Shown piece after piece: positions 23,425-31,815 of a stretch of DNA of 64,000 nt (position 1 is the first letter of the stretch; the number at the start of each line of letters is the position of its first letter). Made by a program: the position numbers and the translations under genes. Source of the DNA: Streptomyces sp. AP-93. Lineage in GTDB: Bacteria; Actinomycetota; Actinomycetes; Streptomycetales; Streptomycetaceae. The notes below the pieces were generated by a model. The model had not been told where the DNA came from and did no database searches. It worked only from the letters and a program-made list of their open reading frames with translations. The DNA lies in assembly GCF_022808175.1 (NCBI RefSeq), contig NZ_JALGBX010000010.1:243474-307473 (forward strand). Reading direction: 5' to 3'.

Positions 23425-24405
23425 TCAGGCCGCGGCCGGGCCCCGGAACGCGCGGCGGAAGGCGTTCGGGGTCGTGCTCAGCGTCCGCAGGAAGTGGTGG
23501 CGCAGGGCCGCCGCGGTACCGAATCCACAGCGCCCCGCGATCGCGTCCACCGTCTCGTCGGTGGCCTCCAGCAGCTCCTGCGCCAGCAGGACCCGCTGGC
23601 GCAGCACCCACTGGTACGGGGTGGTCCCCGTCTCCTGGAGGAAACGGCGGGCGAAGGTCCGCGCGGACATGTGGGCCCGCTCCGCGAGCTGTTCGACCGT
23701 GATCTCCTCCTCCAGGTGGCGGGCCATCCAGCCGATCACCTCGCCCACCGTGTCGCAGGAGGTGCGGGGCAGCGGGCGCTGGATGTACTGCGCCTGTCCG
23801 CCGTCCCGGTGCGGCGGTACGACCATCCGCCGGGCAATGGTGTTGGCCACCTCGGTGCCCTGCGCCTGCCGGACGAGGTGCAGGCACGCGTCGATCCCGG
23901 AGGCGGTCCCGGCCGAGGTGATCACCTGGCCCTCGTCCACGTAGAGCACGTCCGGGTCGACCCTGGCCCGCGGGAAGCGGCGGGCCAGGGTCGGGGCGTG
24001 CATCCAGTGCGTGGTGCAGCGCCGGTCGTCCAGCAGCCCGGCCGCGCCCAGCACGAAGGCCCCGCTGCACACGCTCAGCACCCGCGCGCCCCGGTCCACG
24101 GCCCGCCGCAGGGCCTCCAGGAGGGGCTCCGGGTACACGCGGGTGGGTGCCTCGCGGTCGGCGGGCAGGCAGATCAGGTCCGCCTCCTCCAGCCGCTCGG
24201 GTCCGTGGGGGAGCGTGAGGCTGTAGTGGCCGTCGCCCACGGTGATCGGGTTCTCCTCCATCGTGCAGACGGCGAAGTCGTAGGTCGGCAGGCCCATGGC
24301 GCTGCGGTCGACCCCGAAGACCTCGCAGAAGATGCCCATCTCGAAGGGGGTGACCCCGTTCACCACGGCCACGGCCACGTTGTTGAGGGAGGAAGGCTTC
24401 AGCAT
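23425..24405 (-). CDS. nrdS: AraC/GlxA-type regulator associated with nrdAB
   Basis: A 326-aa regulator. The N-terminal DJ-1/PfpI-like domain (about 8-185) has a nucleophile-type elbow S-V-C-S-G-A-F. The C-terminal AraC double helix-turn-helix (about 218-320) has signatures L-A-E-R-A-H-M-S-A-R-T-F-A-R-R-F and I-A-G-R-C-G-F-G. In S. coelicolor an AraC-like gene called nrdS follows nrdAB and is reported in the same operon; position and strand match here. Its target is not established. AdpA has the same architecture but is longer (about 400 aa) and elsewhere. A strong hairpin lies between nrdB and this gene, so cotranscription may be partial. Confidence 0.8.
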   Translation of the reverse strand: MLKPSSLNNVAVAVVNGVTPFEMGIFCEVFGVDRSAMGLPTYDFAVCTMEENPITVGDGHYSLTLPHGPERLEEADLICLPADREAPTRVYPEPLLEALRRAVDRGARVLSVCSGAFVLGAAGLLDDRRCTTHWMHAPTLARRFPRARVDPDVLYVDEGQVITSAGTASGIDACLHLVRQAQGTEVANTIARRMVVPPHRDGGQAQYIQRPLPRTSCDTVGEVIGWMARHLEEEITVEQLAERAHMSARTFARRFLQETGTTPYQWVLRQRVLLAQELLEATDETVDAIAGRCGFGTAAALRHHFLRTLSTTPNAFRRAFRGPAAA

Positions 24406-24486
24406 GCTTCCAGTGTGGCAGTAATTTGCTCTTTCATGACAGTCCTGCCACTGTCCGGTTTCGGCCGCCGTGGCGAGAGTGGAGTC

Positions 24487-24705
24487 ATGAACACATTCCT
24501 CGACTACCTCGTCGTCCTGGCCGTCGCCGCCCTGCTCCTGGCCCCCGCCCTCTACGGAGCCGCGCGCGAGCGCCGCGTCGACCGGCAGATCCGCGCGGCC
24601 GCCGAGCGGCGCCGGGAACAGCAGAGAGCCCCCGCCCGAGGTCCTGGTCACCCAGGTCGATCTCCCCAGGGGCGGGGGCGCCGGCAGCACATGAAGGCCG
24701 CTTAG
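24487..24705 (+). CDS. Small single-pass membrane protein, divergent from nrdS
   Basis: A 72-aa protein. An uncharged hydrophobic segment at about residues 5-24 (Y-L-V-V-L-A-V-A-A-L-L-L-A) is followed by an Arg-rich cytoplasmic helix (about 27-45) and a Gly/Arg/Pro-rich tail. GTGGAG precedes the ATG at 24487 by 3 nt. The last four bases overlap the convergent nrdB stop, and the tail-coding part overlaps the hairpin that probably terminates nrdAB. The N-terminal half looks like a real membrane protein; the tail is low-complexity. Function unknown. Confidence 0.55.
   Translation: MNTFLDYLVVLAVAALLLAPALYGAARERRVDRQIRAAAERRREQQRAPARGPGHPGRSPQGRGRRQHMKAA
24628..24679 (-). terminator. Hairpin after nrdB
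   Basis: GCCCCCGCCC (24628-24637) pairs perfectly with GGGCGGGGGC (24670-24679). The loop contains a second small hairpin (CCTGG-TCAC-CCAGG). It begins 22 nt after the nrdB stop on the minus strand, suggesting that nrdAB terminates, at least partly, before nrdS. Confidence 0.6.
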
Positions 24706-25733
24706 AAGTCCTCGTCCAGGTCGACCGTGCCCTCGACCGCGACCTGGTAGGCCGACGGGCGGCGCTCGAAGAAGTTCGTCAGCTCCTGGACGCCCTGGAG
24801 CTCCATGAAGGAGAACGGGTTCTGCGAGCCGTAGATGGGCGGGAAGCCGAGGCGGACCAGGCGCTGGTCCGCGACGCACTCCAGGTACTCGCGCATCGAC
24901 TCGGTGTTCATGCCCGGCAGGCCGTCACCGCACAGGTCGCGGCCGAACTGCAGCTCGGCCTCGACGGCCTCCCGCAGCATGTCGGTGACCTGCTGCTGGA
25001 GCGCGTCGTCGAAGAGCTCCGGCTCCTCCTTGCGGACCGTGTCGATCACCTCGAAGGCGAAGCTCATGTGGGCGCTCTCGTCCCGGAACACCCAGTTGGT
25101 GCCCGTCGCCAGACCGTGCAGCAGACCGCGCGAGCGGAACCAGTACACGTACGCGAACGCACCGTAGAAGAACAGGCCCTCGATGCACGCGGCGAAGCAG
25201 ATCAGGTTCAGCAGGAAGCGGCGGCGGTCGGCGGCCGTCTCCAGGCGGTCGATCTTCTCGACCCCCTCTCCGTCCAATGCAGCCATCCAGCGGAAGCAGA
25301 ACTGCGCCTTCTCGCGGATCGAGGGGATCTCCTCGACCGCGTCGAAGGCGGCCGCGCGGTCGTCCGGATCGGGCAGGTAGGTGTCGAGCAGCGTCAGGTA
25401 GAACTGGACGTGCACGGCCTCCTCGAAGAGCTGGCGCGACAGGTACAGGCGCGCCTCCGGGGAGTTGATGTGCTTGTACAGGGTCAGCACGAGGTTGTTC
25501 GAGACGATCGAGTCGCCCGTCGCGAAGAACGCGACCAGCCGGCCGATCATGTGCTGCTCGGAGGGCGTCAGCTTCGCGAGGTCCGCGACGTCCGAGTGGA
25601 GGTCGACCTCCTCGACGGTCCAGGTGTTCTTGATCGCGTCCCGGTAGCGCTCGTAGAAGTCCGGGTAGCGCATGGGGCGGAGCGTGAGCTCGAAGCCCGG
25701 GTCCAGGAGGTTCTTGGTGGGGTTGGAGCTCAT
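24702..25733 (-). CDS. nrdB: Class Ia ribonucleotide reductase beta subunit
   Basis: A 343-aa radical-carrying subunit of aerobic ribonucleotide reductase. Metal and radical residues are visible: E105-x2-H108-x3-Y112 (E-A-V-H-V-Q-F-Y, the radical Tyr) and a second iron motif E-S-A-H-M-S-F. The C-terminal tail ends D-L-D-E-D-F, the type of tail that docks into NrdA. The start codon overlaps the last base of the nrdA stop (TAATG), so the two subunits are translationally coupled. Expression should follow nrdA: NrdR repression and B12-riboswitch control in the nrdA leader. Confidence 0.95.
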   Translation of the reverse strand: MSSNPTKNLLDPGFELTLRPMRYPDFYERYRDAIKNTWTVEEVDLHSDVADLAKLTPSEQHMIGRLVAFFATGDSIVSNNLVLTLYKHINSPEARLYLSRQLFEEAVHVQFYLTLLDTYLPDPDDRAAAFDAVEEIPSIREKAQFCFRWMAALDGEGVEKIDRLETAADRRRFLLNLICFAACIEGLFFYGAFAYVYWFRSRGLLHGLATGTNWVFRDESAHMSFAFEVIDTVRKEEPELFDDALQQQVTDMLREAVEAELQFGRDLCGDGLPGMNTESMREYLECVADQRLVRLGFPPIYGSQNPFSFMELQGVQELTNFFERRPSAYQVAVEGTVDLDEDF

Positions 25734-28129
25734 TACTGGCAGGCCTCGCAGGACTCGGGGTTTTCAAGGGAGCAGGCCAGCGCGTCGGCGTCGACGGCCT
25801 GCGGGAGCGGAGTGACGGCCGCCGGGACCGTGCTGCCGGAGGCGGCGCGGGCGATCTTCGTCGCGGGGCGGGAGCGCAGGTAGTACGTGGTCTTCAGGCC
25901 CTGCTTCCAGGCGTACGCGTACATCGAGCTGAGCTTGCCGATGGTGGGCGTCTCCAGGAACAGGTTCAGCGACTGCGACTGGTCCAGGAACGGCGTACGG
26001 GCGGCCGCCATGTCGATCAGTCCGCGCTGCGGGATCTCCCACGCCGTGCGGTACAGGTCGCGCACCTCCGCCGGGATCCAGCCGAAGCCCTGGACCGAGC
26101 CGGAGGACTCGCGCAGCGCCTCGCGGGTCTGGGCGTCCCAGACGCCGAGCCGCTTGAGCTCCTGCACCAGGTAGCCGTTGACCTGGAGGAACTCCCCGCT
26201 CAGGGTCTCGCGCTTGAAGAGGTTGGAGACCTGCGGCTCGATGCACTCGTAGACGCCCGCGATGGAGGCGATGGTCGCCGTCGGGGCGATGGCGAGGAGC
26301 AGGGAGTTGCGCATGCCGCTCTTCGCGACCCGGGCGCGCAGCGCGTCCCAGCGCTCCGGCCAGTTCAGCTCGACGTCGTAGTGGTCGGGGTGCAGCACGC
26401 CGCGGGCCGTGCGGGTCTGCTCCCACGCGGGGAGCGGGCCGCTGCGCTCGGCCAGGTCGCACGAGGCCTCGTACGCCGCGAGCATGATGCGCTCGGAGAG
26501 CTTCGTGGACAGGGCCTTCGCCTCGGGTGAGTCGAAGGGCAGCTTCAGCTGGAAGAAGACGTCCTGCAGGCCCATCGCGCCCAGGCCCACCGGACGCCAG
26601 CGGGCGTTGGAGCGGCCGGCCTGCTCGGTCGGGTAGAAGTTGATGTCCACGACGCGGTCGAGGAAGGTGACCGCGGTGCGGACGGTCTCGTCCAGGCGCT
26701 CCCAGTCGATCTCCCGGCCGTCGGCCGTGTCGATGACGAAGGCACCGAGGTTGACCGAGCCGAGGTTGCAGACGGCCGTCTCGCCGTCGTTGGTGACCTC
26801 GATGATCTCGGTGCAGAGGTTCGAGGAGTGGACGACGGTGCCCGGCTCGGCGGTCTGGTTCGCCGTGCGGTTGGAGGCGTCCTTGAAGGTCATCCAGCCC
26901 TGGCCGGTCTGCGCGAGGGTGCGCATCATCCGGCCGTACAGGTCGCGGGCGGGCATGCTCTTGCGGGCCAGGCCCGACTCCTCGGCCTTGCGGTAGGCGG
27001 CGTCGAACGCGTCCCCCCACAGGTCGACCAGCTCGGGGACGTCGGCCGGGGAGAACAGCGACCAGTCGGCGTCGGCGTTCACGCGGCGCATGAACTCGTC
27101 CGGCACCCAGTGGGCCAGGTTCAGGTTGTGCGTACGGCGCTGGTCCTCGCCGGTGTTGTCGCGGAGCTCCAGGAACTCCTCGATGTCCGCGTGCCAGGTC
27201 TCCAGGTAGACCGCGGCGGCGCCCTTGCGGCGGCCGCCCTGGTTCACGGCGGCGACGGAGGCGTCGAGGGTCTTCAGGAACGGCACGATGCCGTTGGAGT
27301 GGCCGTTCGTACCGCGGATCAGCGAACCGCGGGAGCGGATGCGGGAGTACGAGAGGCCGATGCCGCCGGCGTGCTTGGAGAGGCGCGCGATCTGGTGGTA
27401 GCGGTCGTAGATCGAGTCGAGCTCGTCCAGCGGGGAGTCCAGCAGGTAGCAGGAGGACATCTGCGGGTGCCGGGTGCCGGAGTTGAAGAGGGTGGGGGAG
27501 GACGGCAGGTAGTCGAGGCGGCTCATCAGCCGGTAGAGGGAGGCGACTTCCTCCACGGCCGGGACGCTTTCGTCCGCGGCGAGACCGCAGGCCACGCGCA
27601 GCATGAAGAACTGCGGGGTCTCGATGACCTGGCGGGTGATCGGGTGGCGCAGCAGGTAGCGGCTGTGCAGGGTGCGCAGGCCGAAGAAGCCGAAGCGGTC
27701 GTCGGCGCCCTCGGCGAGCGCGTGCCCGACGAGCGCGTCGAGCCGGTTCGCGTGCAGGCGTACGAAGTCGGCGGTGCGGTCGGCGATCAGCCCCTCGCGG
27801 TGGCCGATCTCGACGGAGCCGGAGAAGGAGGTGGCGCCCTGGCCGGCGGCCTCGTCGCGCACGGCCAGCGTCAGCAGGCGGGCGGCGAGGCGGGAGTAGG
27901 CCGGGTCCTCGGAGATCAGTCCGGCGGCCGCCTCGGTGGCGAGCGTACGGAGCTCCGCCTCGTCGGCGGCGGCGCTGCGGCCGCGCAGCGCGGCGGCGGC
28001 GACCCGGCCGGGGTCGGTGTCGGGCAGGTCGGCGGTCAGCTCGGTGAGCGTGCGCAGCAGCGCGGCCCCCGGACCCTCATGGGCGGACGGGTCGGACTCG
28101 GCGCGCGGTGCGGAAGGCGCGATGGTCAC
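25733..28129 (-). CDS. nrdA: Class Ia ribonucleotide reductase alpha subunit
   Basis: A 798-aa catalytic subunit that reduces ribonucleoside diphosphates. The radical-site Cys439 lies in S-S-N-L-C-T-E-I with Glu441. The first redox Cys is in Q-M-S-S-C-Y, the tandem radical-relay tyrosines are in T-T-Y-Y-L, and the C-terminal regenerating pair is in C-E-A-C-Q. The start is the GTG at 28129 (T-I-A-P-S-A-P-R), with GGGAGAG upstream. The frame is open for 68 more codons, but those overlap the riboswitch aptamer and are Arg/Pro/Gly-rich, so they are not coding. A B12-independent enzyme controlled by B12 implies a class II (NrdJ) enzyme elsewhere in the genome. Confidence 0.96.
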   Translation of the reverse strand: MTIAPSAPRAESDPSAHEGPGAALLRTLTELTADLPDTDPGRVAAAALRGRSAAADEAELRTLATEAAAGLISEDPAYSRLAARLLTLAVRDEAAGQGATSFSGSVEIGHREGLIADRTADFVRLHANRLDALVGHALAEGADDRFGFFGLRTLHSRYLLRHPITRQVIETPQFFMLRVACGLAADESVPAVEEVASLYRLMSRLDYLPSSPTLFNSGTRHPQMSSCYLLDSPLDELDSIYDRYHQIARLSKHAGGIGLSYSRIRSRGSLIRGTNGHSNGIVPFLKTLDASVAAVNQGGRRKGAAAVYLETWHADIEEFLELRDNTGEDQRRTHNLNLAHWVPDEFMRRVNADADWSLFSPADVPELVDLWGDAFDAAYRKAEESGLARKSMPARDLYGRMMRTLAQTGQGWMTFKDASNRTANQTAEPGTVVHSSNLCTEIIEVTNDGETAVCNLGSVNLGAFVIDTADGREIDWERLDETVRTAVTFLDRVVDINFYPTEQAGRSNARWRPVGLGAMGLQDVFFQLKLPFDSPEAKALSTKLSERIMLAAYEASCDLAERSGPLPAWEQTRTARGVLHPDHYDVELNWPERWDALRARVAKSGMRNSLLLAIAPTATIASIAGVYECIEPQVSNLFKRETLSGEFLQVNGYLVQELKRLGVWDAQTREALRESSGSVQGFGWIPAEVRDLYRTAWEIPQRGLIDMAAARTPFLDQSQSLNLFLETPTIGKLSSMYAYAWKQGLKTTYYLRSRPATKIARAASGSTVPAAVTPLPQAVDADALACSLENPESCEACQ

Positions 28130-28265
28130 GGGGGGAGCTCTCCCTCGCTCGGCTCCGGGAACACCGTTGGTGCGGGGCGCGAGGGGGCGCACGTGGGGGA
28201 GCGCGTGCCTGGCAGGGCCGTGCGCGTGCGCCACGTGGCGTCCACCGGCCCAACCGCGAGGCCCG

Positions 28266-28405
28266 GACGTATCTGCACCCGGTTCGGTCGAGCCGGGCGC
28301 ACTGTCGACAGGTCCTCGGACTTGCGGATGCACCGAGCGGGTCGGTGCATTTCATACCGTTGCGGGACAGTTCCGGATTCTCACCGGATTCCCCTGCGAC
28401 GACAG
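28266..28405 (-). promoter_or_regulatory. Cobalamin (B12) riboswitch in the nrdA leader
   Basis: On the minus strand, from about 28405 downward, the leader has the adenosylcobalamin aptamer signatures in order: a P1 5' strand CTGTCG (28405-28400); GGGGAATCCGGTGAGAATCC; CTGTCCCGCAACGGTA; a B12-box-like AGTCCGAGGACCTGTC (28323-28308); and the P1 3' strand CGACAG (28307-28302). Beyond it, GCGCCCGG and CCGGGTGC can form a hairpin (down to about 28275) that may be the expression platform. The S. coelicolor nrdABS operon is known to be controlled by such a riboswitch. Confidence 0.9.
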
Positions 28406-28413
28406 CGAGCACG

Positions 28414-28461
28414 AGCATACATGTGGGGGCCGGTGCTCGCGGTAGCCCCCACATGTTGTGT
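28414..28461. promoter_or_regulatory. Paired NrdR boxes in the nrdA promoter
   Basis: Two copies of ACATGT (28419-28424 and 28451-28456) lie in opposite-facing 16-bp boxes (28414-28429 and 28446-28461), with centres exactly 32 bp apart, about three helical turns, as required for NrdR. Together they form a perfect 12-bp inverted repeat. TATGCT (28419-28414, minus strand) is a possible -10, placing the transcript start close to the riboswitch aptamer. Confidence 0.85.
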
Positions 28462-28484
28462 CGCTCCTCGCGGGCGGTACGCCG

Positions 28485-28982
28485 CTAGAGCTCCAGGCGG
28501 TAGGTGAGCAGGGGGAAGCCGGGAATCGGGTACCAGTCCCGCTCCGGCGTCCGTGCGAAGCCCAGCCGGTCGTAGATCCGGTGCGCCCCGAGCATCTTCT
28601 CCGTGGTCGACAGGACCAGGTGGCTCACGCCCTCCAGCTCCCGGGCGCGGTTCAGGCAGGCCCGTACGAGGGCCTCGCCGGCGCCGCGTCCGCGCGCCGC
28701 GGGGGAGACGGCCAGCATCCGGAACTCCGCCTCGCCGGGGCCCGCGATGTCGCACAGGGGGCTGCCGGGAGGGGCGAAGGTCACACCGCCGAGCAGCGTG
28801 CCCTCGTACTCCGCGACGAGCACCTCGCCGGCGGGGGCCCGGCCGGCGACATCGCGCAGCCGGTTCAGGTAGGGGTCGTCCTCGGCGAAGTGCAGCAGTC
28901 CGTCGTCGAGGTAGGCCCGTGCGGTGATCTCGCCGAGCTCTTCGTATTCGGCGGCGGTCGCCGTCCTGATGATGATGTCCAT
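28485..28982 (-). CDS. GNAT-family N-acetyltransferase
   Basis: A 165-aa acetyltransferase with the acetyl-CoA pyrophosphate loop A-R-G-R-G-A-G-E-A-L near residue 105 and the C-terminal G-A-H-R-I-Y-D-R-L-G-F typical of GNAT enzymes. The start at 28982 (M-D-I-I-I-R-T-A) matches the usual first strand of the fold. The ribosome site is weak, and a start nine codons upstream is possible. It lies upstream of nrdA on the same strand, but the nrdA promoter in between makes cotranscription unnecessary. Substrate unknown. Confidence 0.85.
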   Translation of the reverse strand: MDIIIRTATAAEYEELGEITARAYLDDGLLHFAEDDPYLNRLRDVAGRAPAGEVLVAEYEGTLLGGVTFAPPGSPLCDIAGPGEAEFRMLAVSPAARGRGAGEALVRACLNRARELEGVSHLVLSTTEKMLGAHRIYDRLGFARTPERDWYPIPGFPLLTYRLEL

Positions 28983-29071
28983 GGGACCGAGTGTGCGCCA
29001 GGGCAGCAAAAGAGGCCGCCGCGTTCCGTCGGGTGGACGGCAGACGCGGCGGCCTCAGGAGCCCCACCGGT

Positions 29072-29269
29072 TCAGCAGCAGCGGAACCCTTCGCGCGGAT
29101 CACCCTCGCGGGCATCCGTACGGGCCCGCTCGAAGGCCCGGCGCGACTGGACCTCCGCGTCGGGGTCGTGCGTACGGGCGTGGGCGACGTAGCGGTCGTA
29201 GGCCGCCTCGCCCGAGAACTCCCGTACGAAGTACCGGGCCCGGCCCAGCACGTGGCGCAGGCGCGTCAC
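29072..29269 (-). CDS. YbdD/YjiX-family small protein, partner of CstA
   Basis: A 65-aa protein starting with GTG at 29269, overlapping the cstA stop by 4 nt (GTGA). The family pattern is clear: R-Y-F-V-R-E-F-S-G near the start, A-Y-D-R-Y-V-A-H, and an Arg/Glu-rich C-terminal helix ending in Cys-Cys. YbdD/YjiX proteins are encoded directly after cstA-type transporters in many bacteria and are required for or accompany pyruvate/peptide uptake. The overlap implies co-translation with cstA. Confidence 0.88.
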   Translation of the reverse strand: MTRLRHVLGRARYFVREFSGEAAYDRYVAHARTHDPDAEVQSRRAFERARTDAREGDPREGFRCC

Positions 29270-31512
29270 GCCGGTTCTCGCACGGAGTCCTGCGCGCGGC
29301 CCCCGCCCGAGTCGAGGCCGGCCGCGGCGAGCTCCGCGCGCTCCTCGGCGGTCGGGATGAGCCCGGCCGGGGCGACGATCTTGGACTCGGTCCACGGGAC
29401 CTCGGTCAGGGTGACCGACTCGGGCTTGCGGATGGCCTTGAAGCAGGTCCGGGCCGCGTCGACCAGCACGATGATGATCAGCAGGGCGAAGAGCACCGAC
29501 AGGACGCCGTCCACCGTGGCGTTGGTGACCACCGTGTGCATCTCGTCCATGTTCTTGGCGGGCTTGAGGACCTTGCCCGCGTCGATGCCGTCCTGGTAGA
29601 CGTCCCGCTGCGCGAAGAAGCCGATCTTCGGGTTGTCGGAGAAGATCTTCTGGTAGCTGGCGGTGAGCGTGACGGCCAGGTCCCAGGCCAGCGGAACGCC
29701 CGTCACCCAGGCCCACTTGAGCCGGCCCGACTTGATCAGCAGGGTGGTGCAGACGGCCAGGGCGACCGCCGCGAGCAGCTGGTTCGCGATGCCGAACAGC
29801 GGGAAGAGCTGGTTGATGCCGCCCAGCGGGTCCTTGACGCCGACCCACAGGAAGTAGCCCCAGCCGCCGACGACCACCGCGCTGGCGAACCAGACGCCCG
29901 GCTTCCAGCTGACGTCCTTGAAGGACTTGTGCACGTTGCCGAGGGTGTCCTGGAGCATGAAGCGGCCCACGCGGGTGCCCGCGTCGACCGTGGTCAGGAT
30001 GAACAGGGCCTCGAACATGATCGCGAAGTGGTACCAGAACGCCTTCATCGAGGCGCCGCCGATCACGGCCGAGAAGATCTCCGACATCCCGAGTGCGAAG
30101 GTCGGCGCGCCGCCCGTACGGGACAGCAGGCTGGTCTCCTCGACGTCCTTCGCGGCTTGCGCGAGGGCCTCGGGGGAGATGGCGAAGCCGAAGTTCGTCA
30201 CGGCCTGGGAGGCCGTCTCGACGGTGGCGCCGACGACGCCGCCGGGGGAGTTGATGGCGAAGAAGAGACCCGGATCGATGATGCAGGCCGCGATGATCGC
30301 CATGACGGCGACGAAGGACTCGGTCAGCATCGCGCCGTAGCCGATGACCCTGACCTGGGTCTCCTTCTGGATCATCTTCGGGGTGGTGCCCGAGGAGACC
30401 AGGGAGTGGAAGCCGGACAGGGCTCCGCAGGCGATGGTGATGAAGACGAACGGGAACATCGAGCCGGCGAAGACCGGGCCGTCGCCGCGCGAGGCGAACT
30501 CGGTGACCGCCGGCATCTTCAGCGTCGGCATGGCGATGACCACGCCCACGGCCAGCAGCCCGATGGTGCCCACCTTCATGAAGGTGGAGAGGTAGTCGCG
30601 CGGGGCGAGCAGCATCCACACCGGCAGGACGGACGCCACGAAGCCGTAGGCGATCATCCAGATGACCAGCGTCTCCTTCTCCAGGGTGAAGGTGTCCGCC
30701 AGCGAGGACTCGGCGACCCAGCCGCCCGCGACGATGGCGAGCAGCAGCAGCGCGACACCGATGACGGAGACCTCGGTGACCTTGCCCGGGCGCATGACGC
30801 GCAGGTAGAAGCCCATGAAGAGGGCGATCGGGATGGTCATGCCGATGGAGAAGACGCCCCACGGGGAGTGCGCCAGCGCGTTGACGATGACCAGGGCCAG
30901 CACGGCCAGCAGGATGATCATGATGGCGAAGACGCCGACCAGCGCGGCGGCGCCGCCGACCGGGCCGATCTCGTCCCGGGCCATCTGGCCGAGCGAACGG
31001 CCGTTGCGCCGGGTGGAGAAGAAGAGCGTGACCATGTCCTGGACGGCGCCCGCGAAGATCACGCCCACGACGATCCAGATGGTGCTGGGCAGGTAGCCCA
31101 TCTGCGAGGCGAGTACGGGACCCACGAGCGGTCCGGCGCCGGCGATGGCGGCGAAGTGGTGGCCGAAGAGCACGCGTCGGTCGGTCGGGTGGAAGTCGAC
31201 ACCGTTGTCAAGGCGTTCGGCGGGGGTGGCGCGGGTCTTGTCCACCTTCAGGACGCGGTTCGCGACGAAGCGCGCGTAGAAGCGGTAGCCGATCGCGTAC
31301 GAACCCAGGGCCGCGGCGAGCAGCCAGGCGGCCGAGATCTCCTCGCCGCGCGAGAGCGCCAGCACGCCCCAGCCGATGGCCCCCACGAGCCCGACGAGCA
31401 CCCACGCGGCCACGGCCTTGGGGGACATGCCCCCTGACGGTGAAGGCGAGCCCGGCGTGATGCCCCCGCCCGCCGCTTCCTGTTCGGCTCTCGATGCTTC
31501 CGGTTCCGGCAT
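29266..31512 (-). CDS. cstA: CstA-family carbon starvation protein (pyruvate/peptide transporter)
   Basis: A 748-aa polytopic membrane protein with about 16-18 hydrophobic segments. The conserved N-terminal signature F-H-P-T-D-R-R-V-L-F-G-H-H-F-A-A-I-A-G-A-G-P is present at about residues 106-127, and the CstA domain is full length. Family members take up pyruvate or peptides when preferred carbon is exhausted. The N-terminal ~28 residues are a Gly/Pro/Ser-rich extension. The ATG at 31512 has GAGGGGA about 9 nt upstream. It is co-translated with the YbdD-type gene. Transcription starts from the 300-nt gap shared with the dasR terminator. Confidence 0.92.
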   Translation of the reverse strand: MPEPEASRAEQEAAGGGITPGSPSPSGGMSPKAVAAWVLVGLVGAIGWGVLALSRGEEISAAWLLAAALGSYAIGYRFYARFVANRVLKVDKTRATPAERLDNGVDFHPTDRRVLFGHHFAAIAGAGPLVGPVLASQMGYLPSTIWIVVGVIFAGAVQDMVTLFFSTRRNGRSLGQMARDEIGPVGGAAALVGVFAIMIILLAVLALVIVNALAHSPWGVFSIGMTIPIALFMGFYLRVMRPGKVTEVSVIGVALLLLAIVAGGWVAESSLADTFTLEKETLVIWMIAYGFVASVLPVWMLLAPRDYLSTFMKVGTIGLLAVGVVIAMPTLKMPAVTEFASRGDGPVFAGSMFPFVFITIACGALSGFHSLVSSGTTPKMIQKETQVRVIGYGAMLTESFVAVMAIIAACIIDPGLFFAINSPGGVVGATVETASQAVTNFGFAISPEALAQAAKDVEETSLLSRTGGAPTFALGMSEIFSAVIGGASMKAFWYHFAIMFEALFILTTVDAGTRVGRFMLQDTLGNVHKSFKDVSWKPGVWFASAVVVGGWGYFLWVGVKDPLGGINQLFPLFGIANQLLAAVALAVCTTLLIKSGRLKWAWVTGVPLAWDLAVTLTASYQKIFSDNPKIGFFAQRDVYQDGIDAGKVLKPAKNMDEMHTVVTNATVDGVLSVLFALLIIIVLVDAARTCFKAIRKPESVTLTEVPWTESKIVAPAGLIPTAEERAELAAAGLDSGGGRAQDSVREPA

Positions 31513-31729
31513 GACCTCTGGTCCCCTCGTCGATCATCTGCGTAAGCGCAGGGAATCTACGGGGTCCGACCGCTGGGCGTAAGCCCCCGTCCGTAATCCG
31601 GTACCGCATCGGAGCCTGGGTCGCTCGCGACGCGGGCGCCTTCTACGCGCGGGGAGTCGGCCGAGTTCACGTGCGTGACGTGAAATCGCTGCTGGTTATG
31701 GCTGGAAGTCGTTCGCGACATGAAAGAGA

Positions 31730-31767
31730 AATGCCCGGTCATGCGCTTCAGCGCGTGGCCGGGCATT
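31730..31767. terminator. Terminator between cstA and dasR
   Basis: A 17-bp stem (31730-31746 with 31751-31767, two T-G wobbles) with a TTCA loop, followed by a short T-run on the plus side. It lies 49 nt past the dasR stop on the minus strand, so it should end the dasR transcript. Confidence 0.75.
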
Positions 31768-31815
31768 TTGGTGCAGAGTTTCCGTTTCCATCGCCGGCAG
31801 GCGTGGACGGGGGTG

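Noticed and set aside
23425..24405. Identity as AdpA
   Set aside because: Same domain order, but about 75 residues too short and placed behind nrdAB, where an AraC-like nrdS gene is expected.
28130..28333. N-terminal extension of nrdA by 68 residues
   Set aside because: The extension overlaps the cobalamin aptamer and expression platform and is Pro/Arg/Gly-rich; the GTG at 28129 has a ribosome site.
28924..31437. An 837-codon plus-strand frame opposite cstA
   Set aside because: Composition (Gly/Asp/Arg/His/Val) is that of a reverse frame of membrane-protein codons; cstA on the minus strand is unambiguous.
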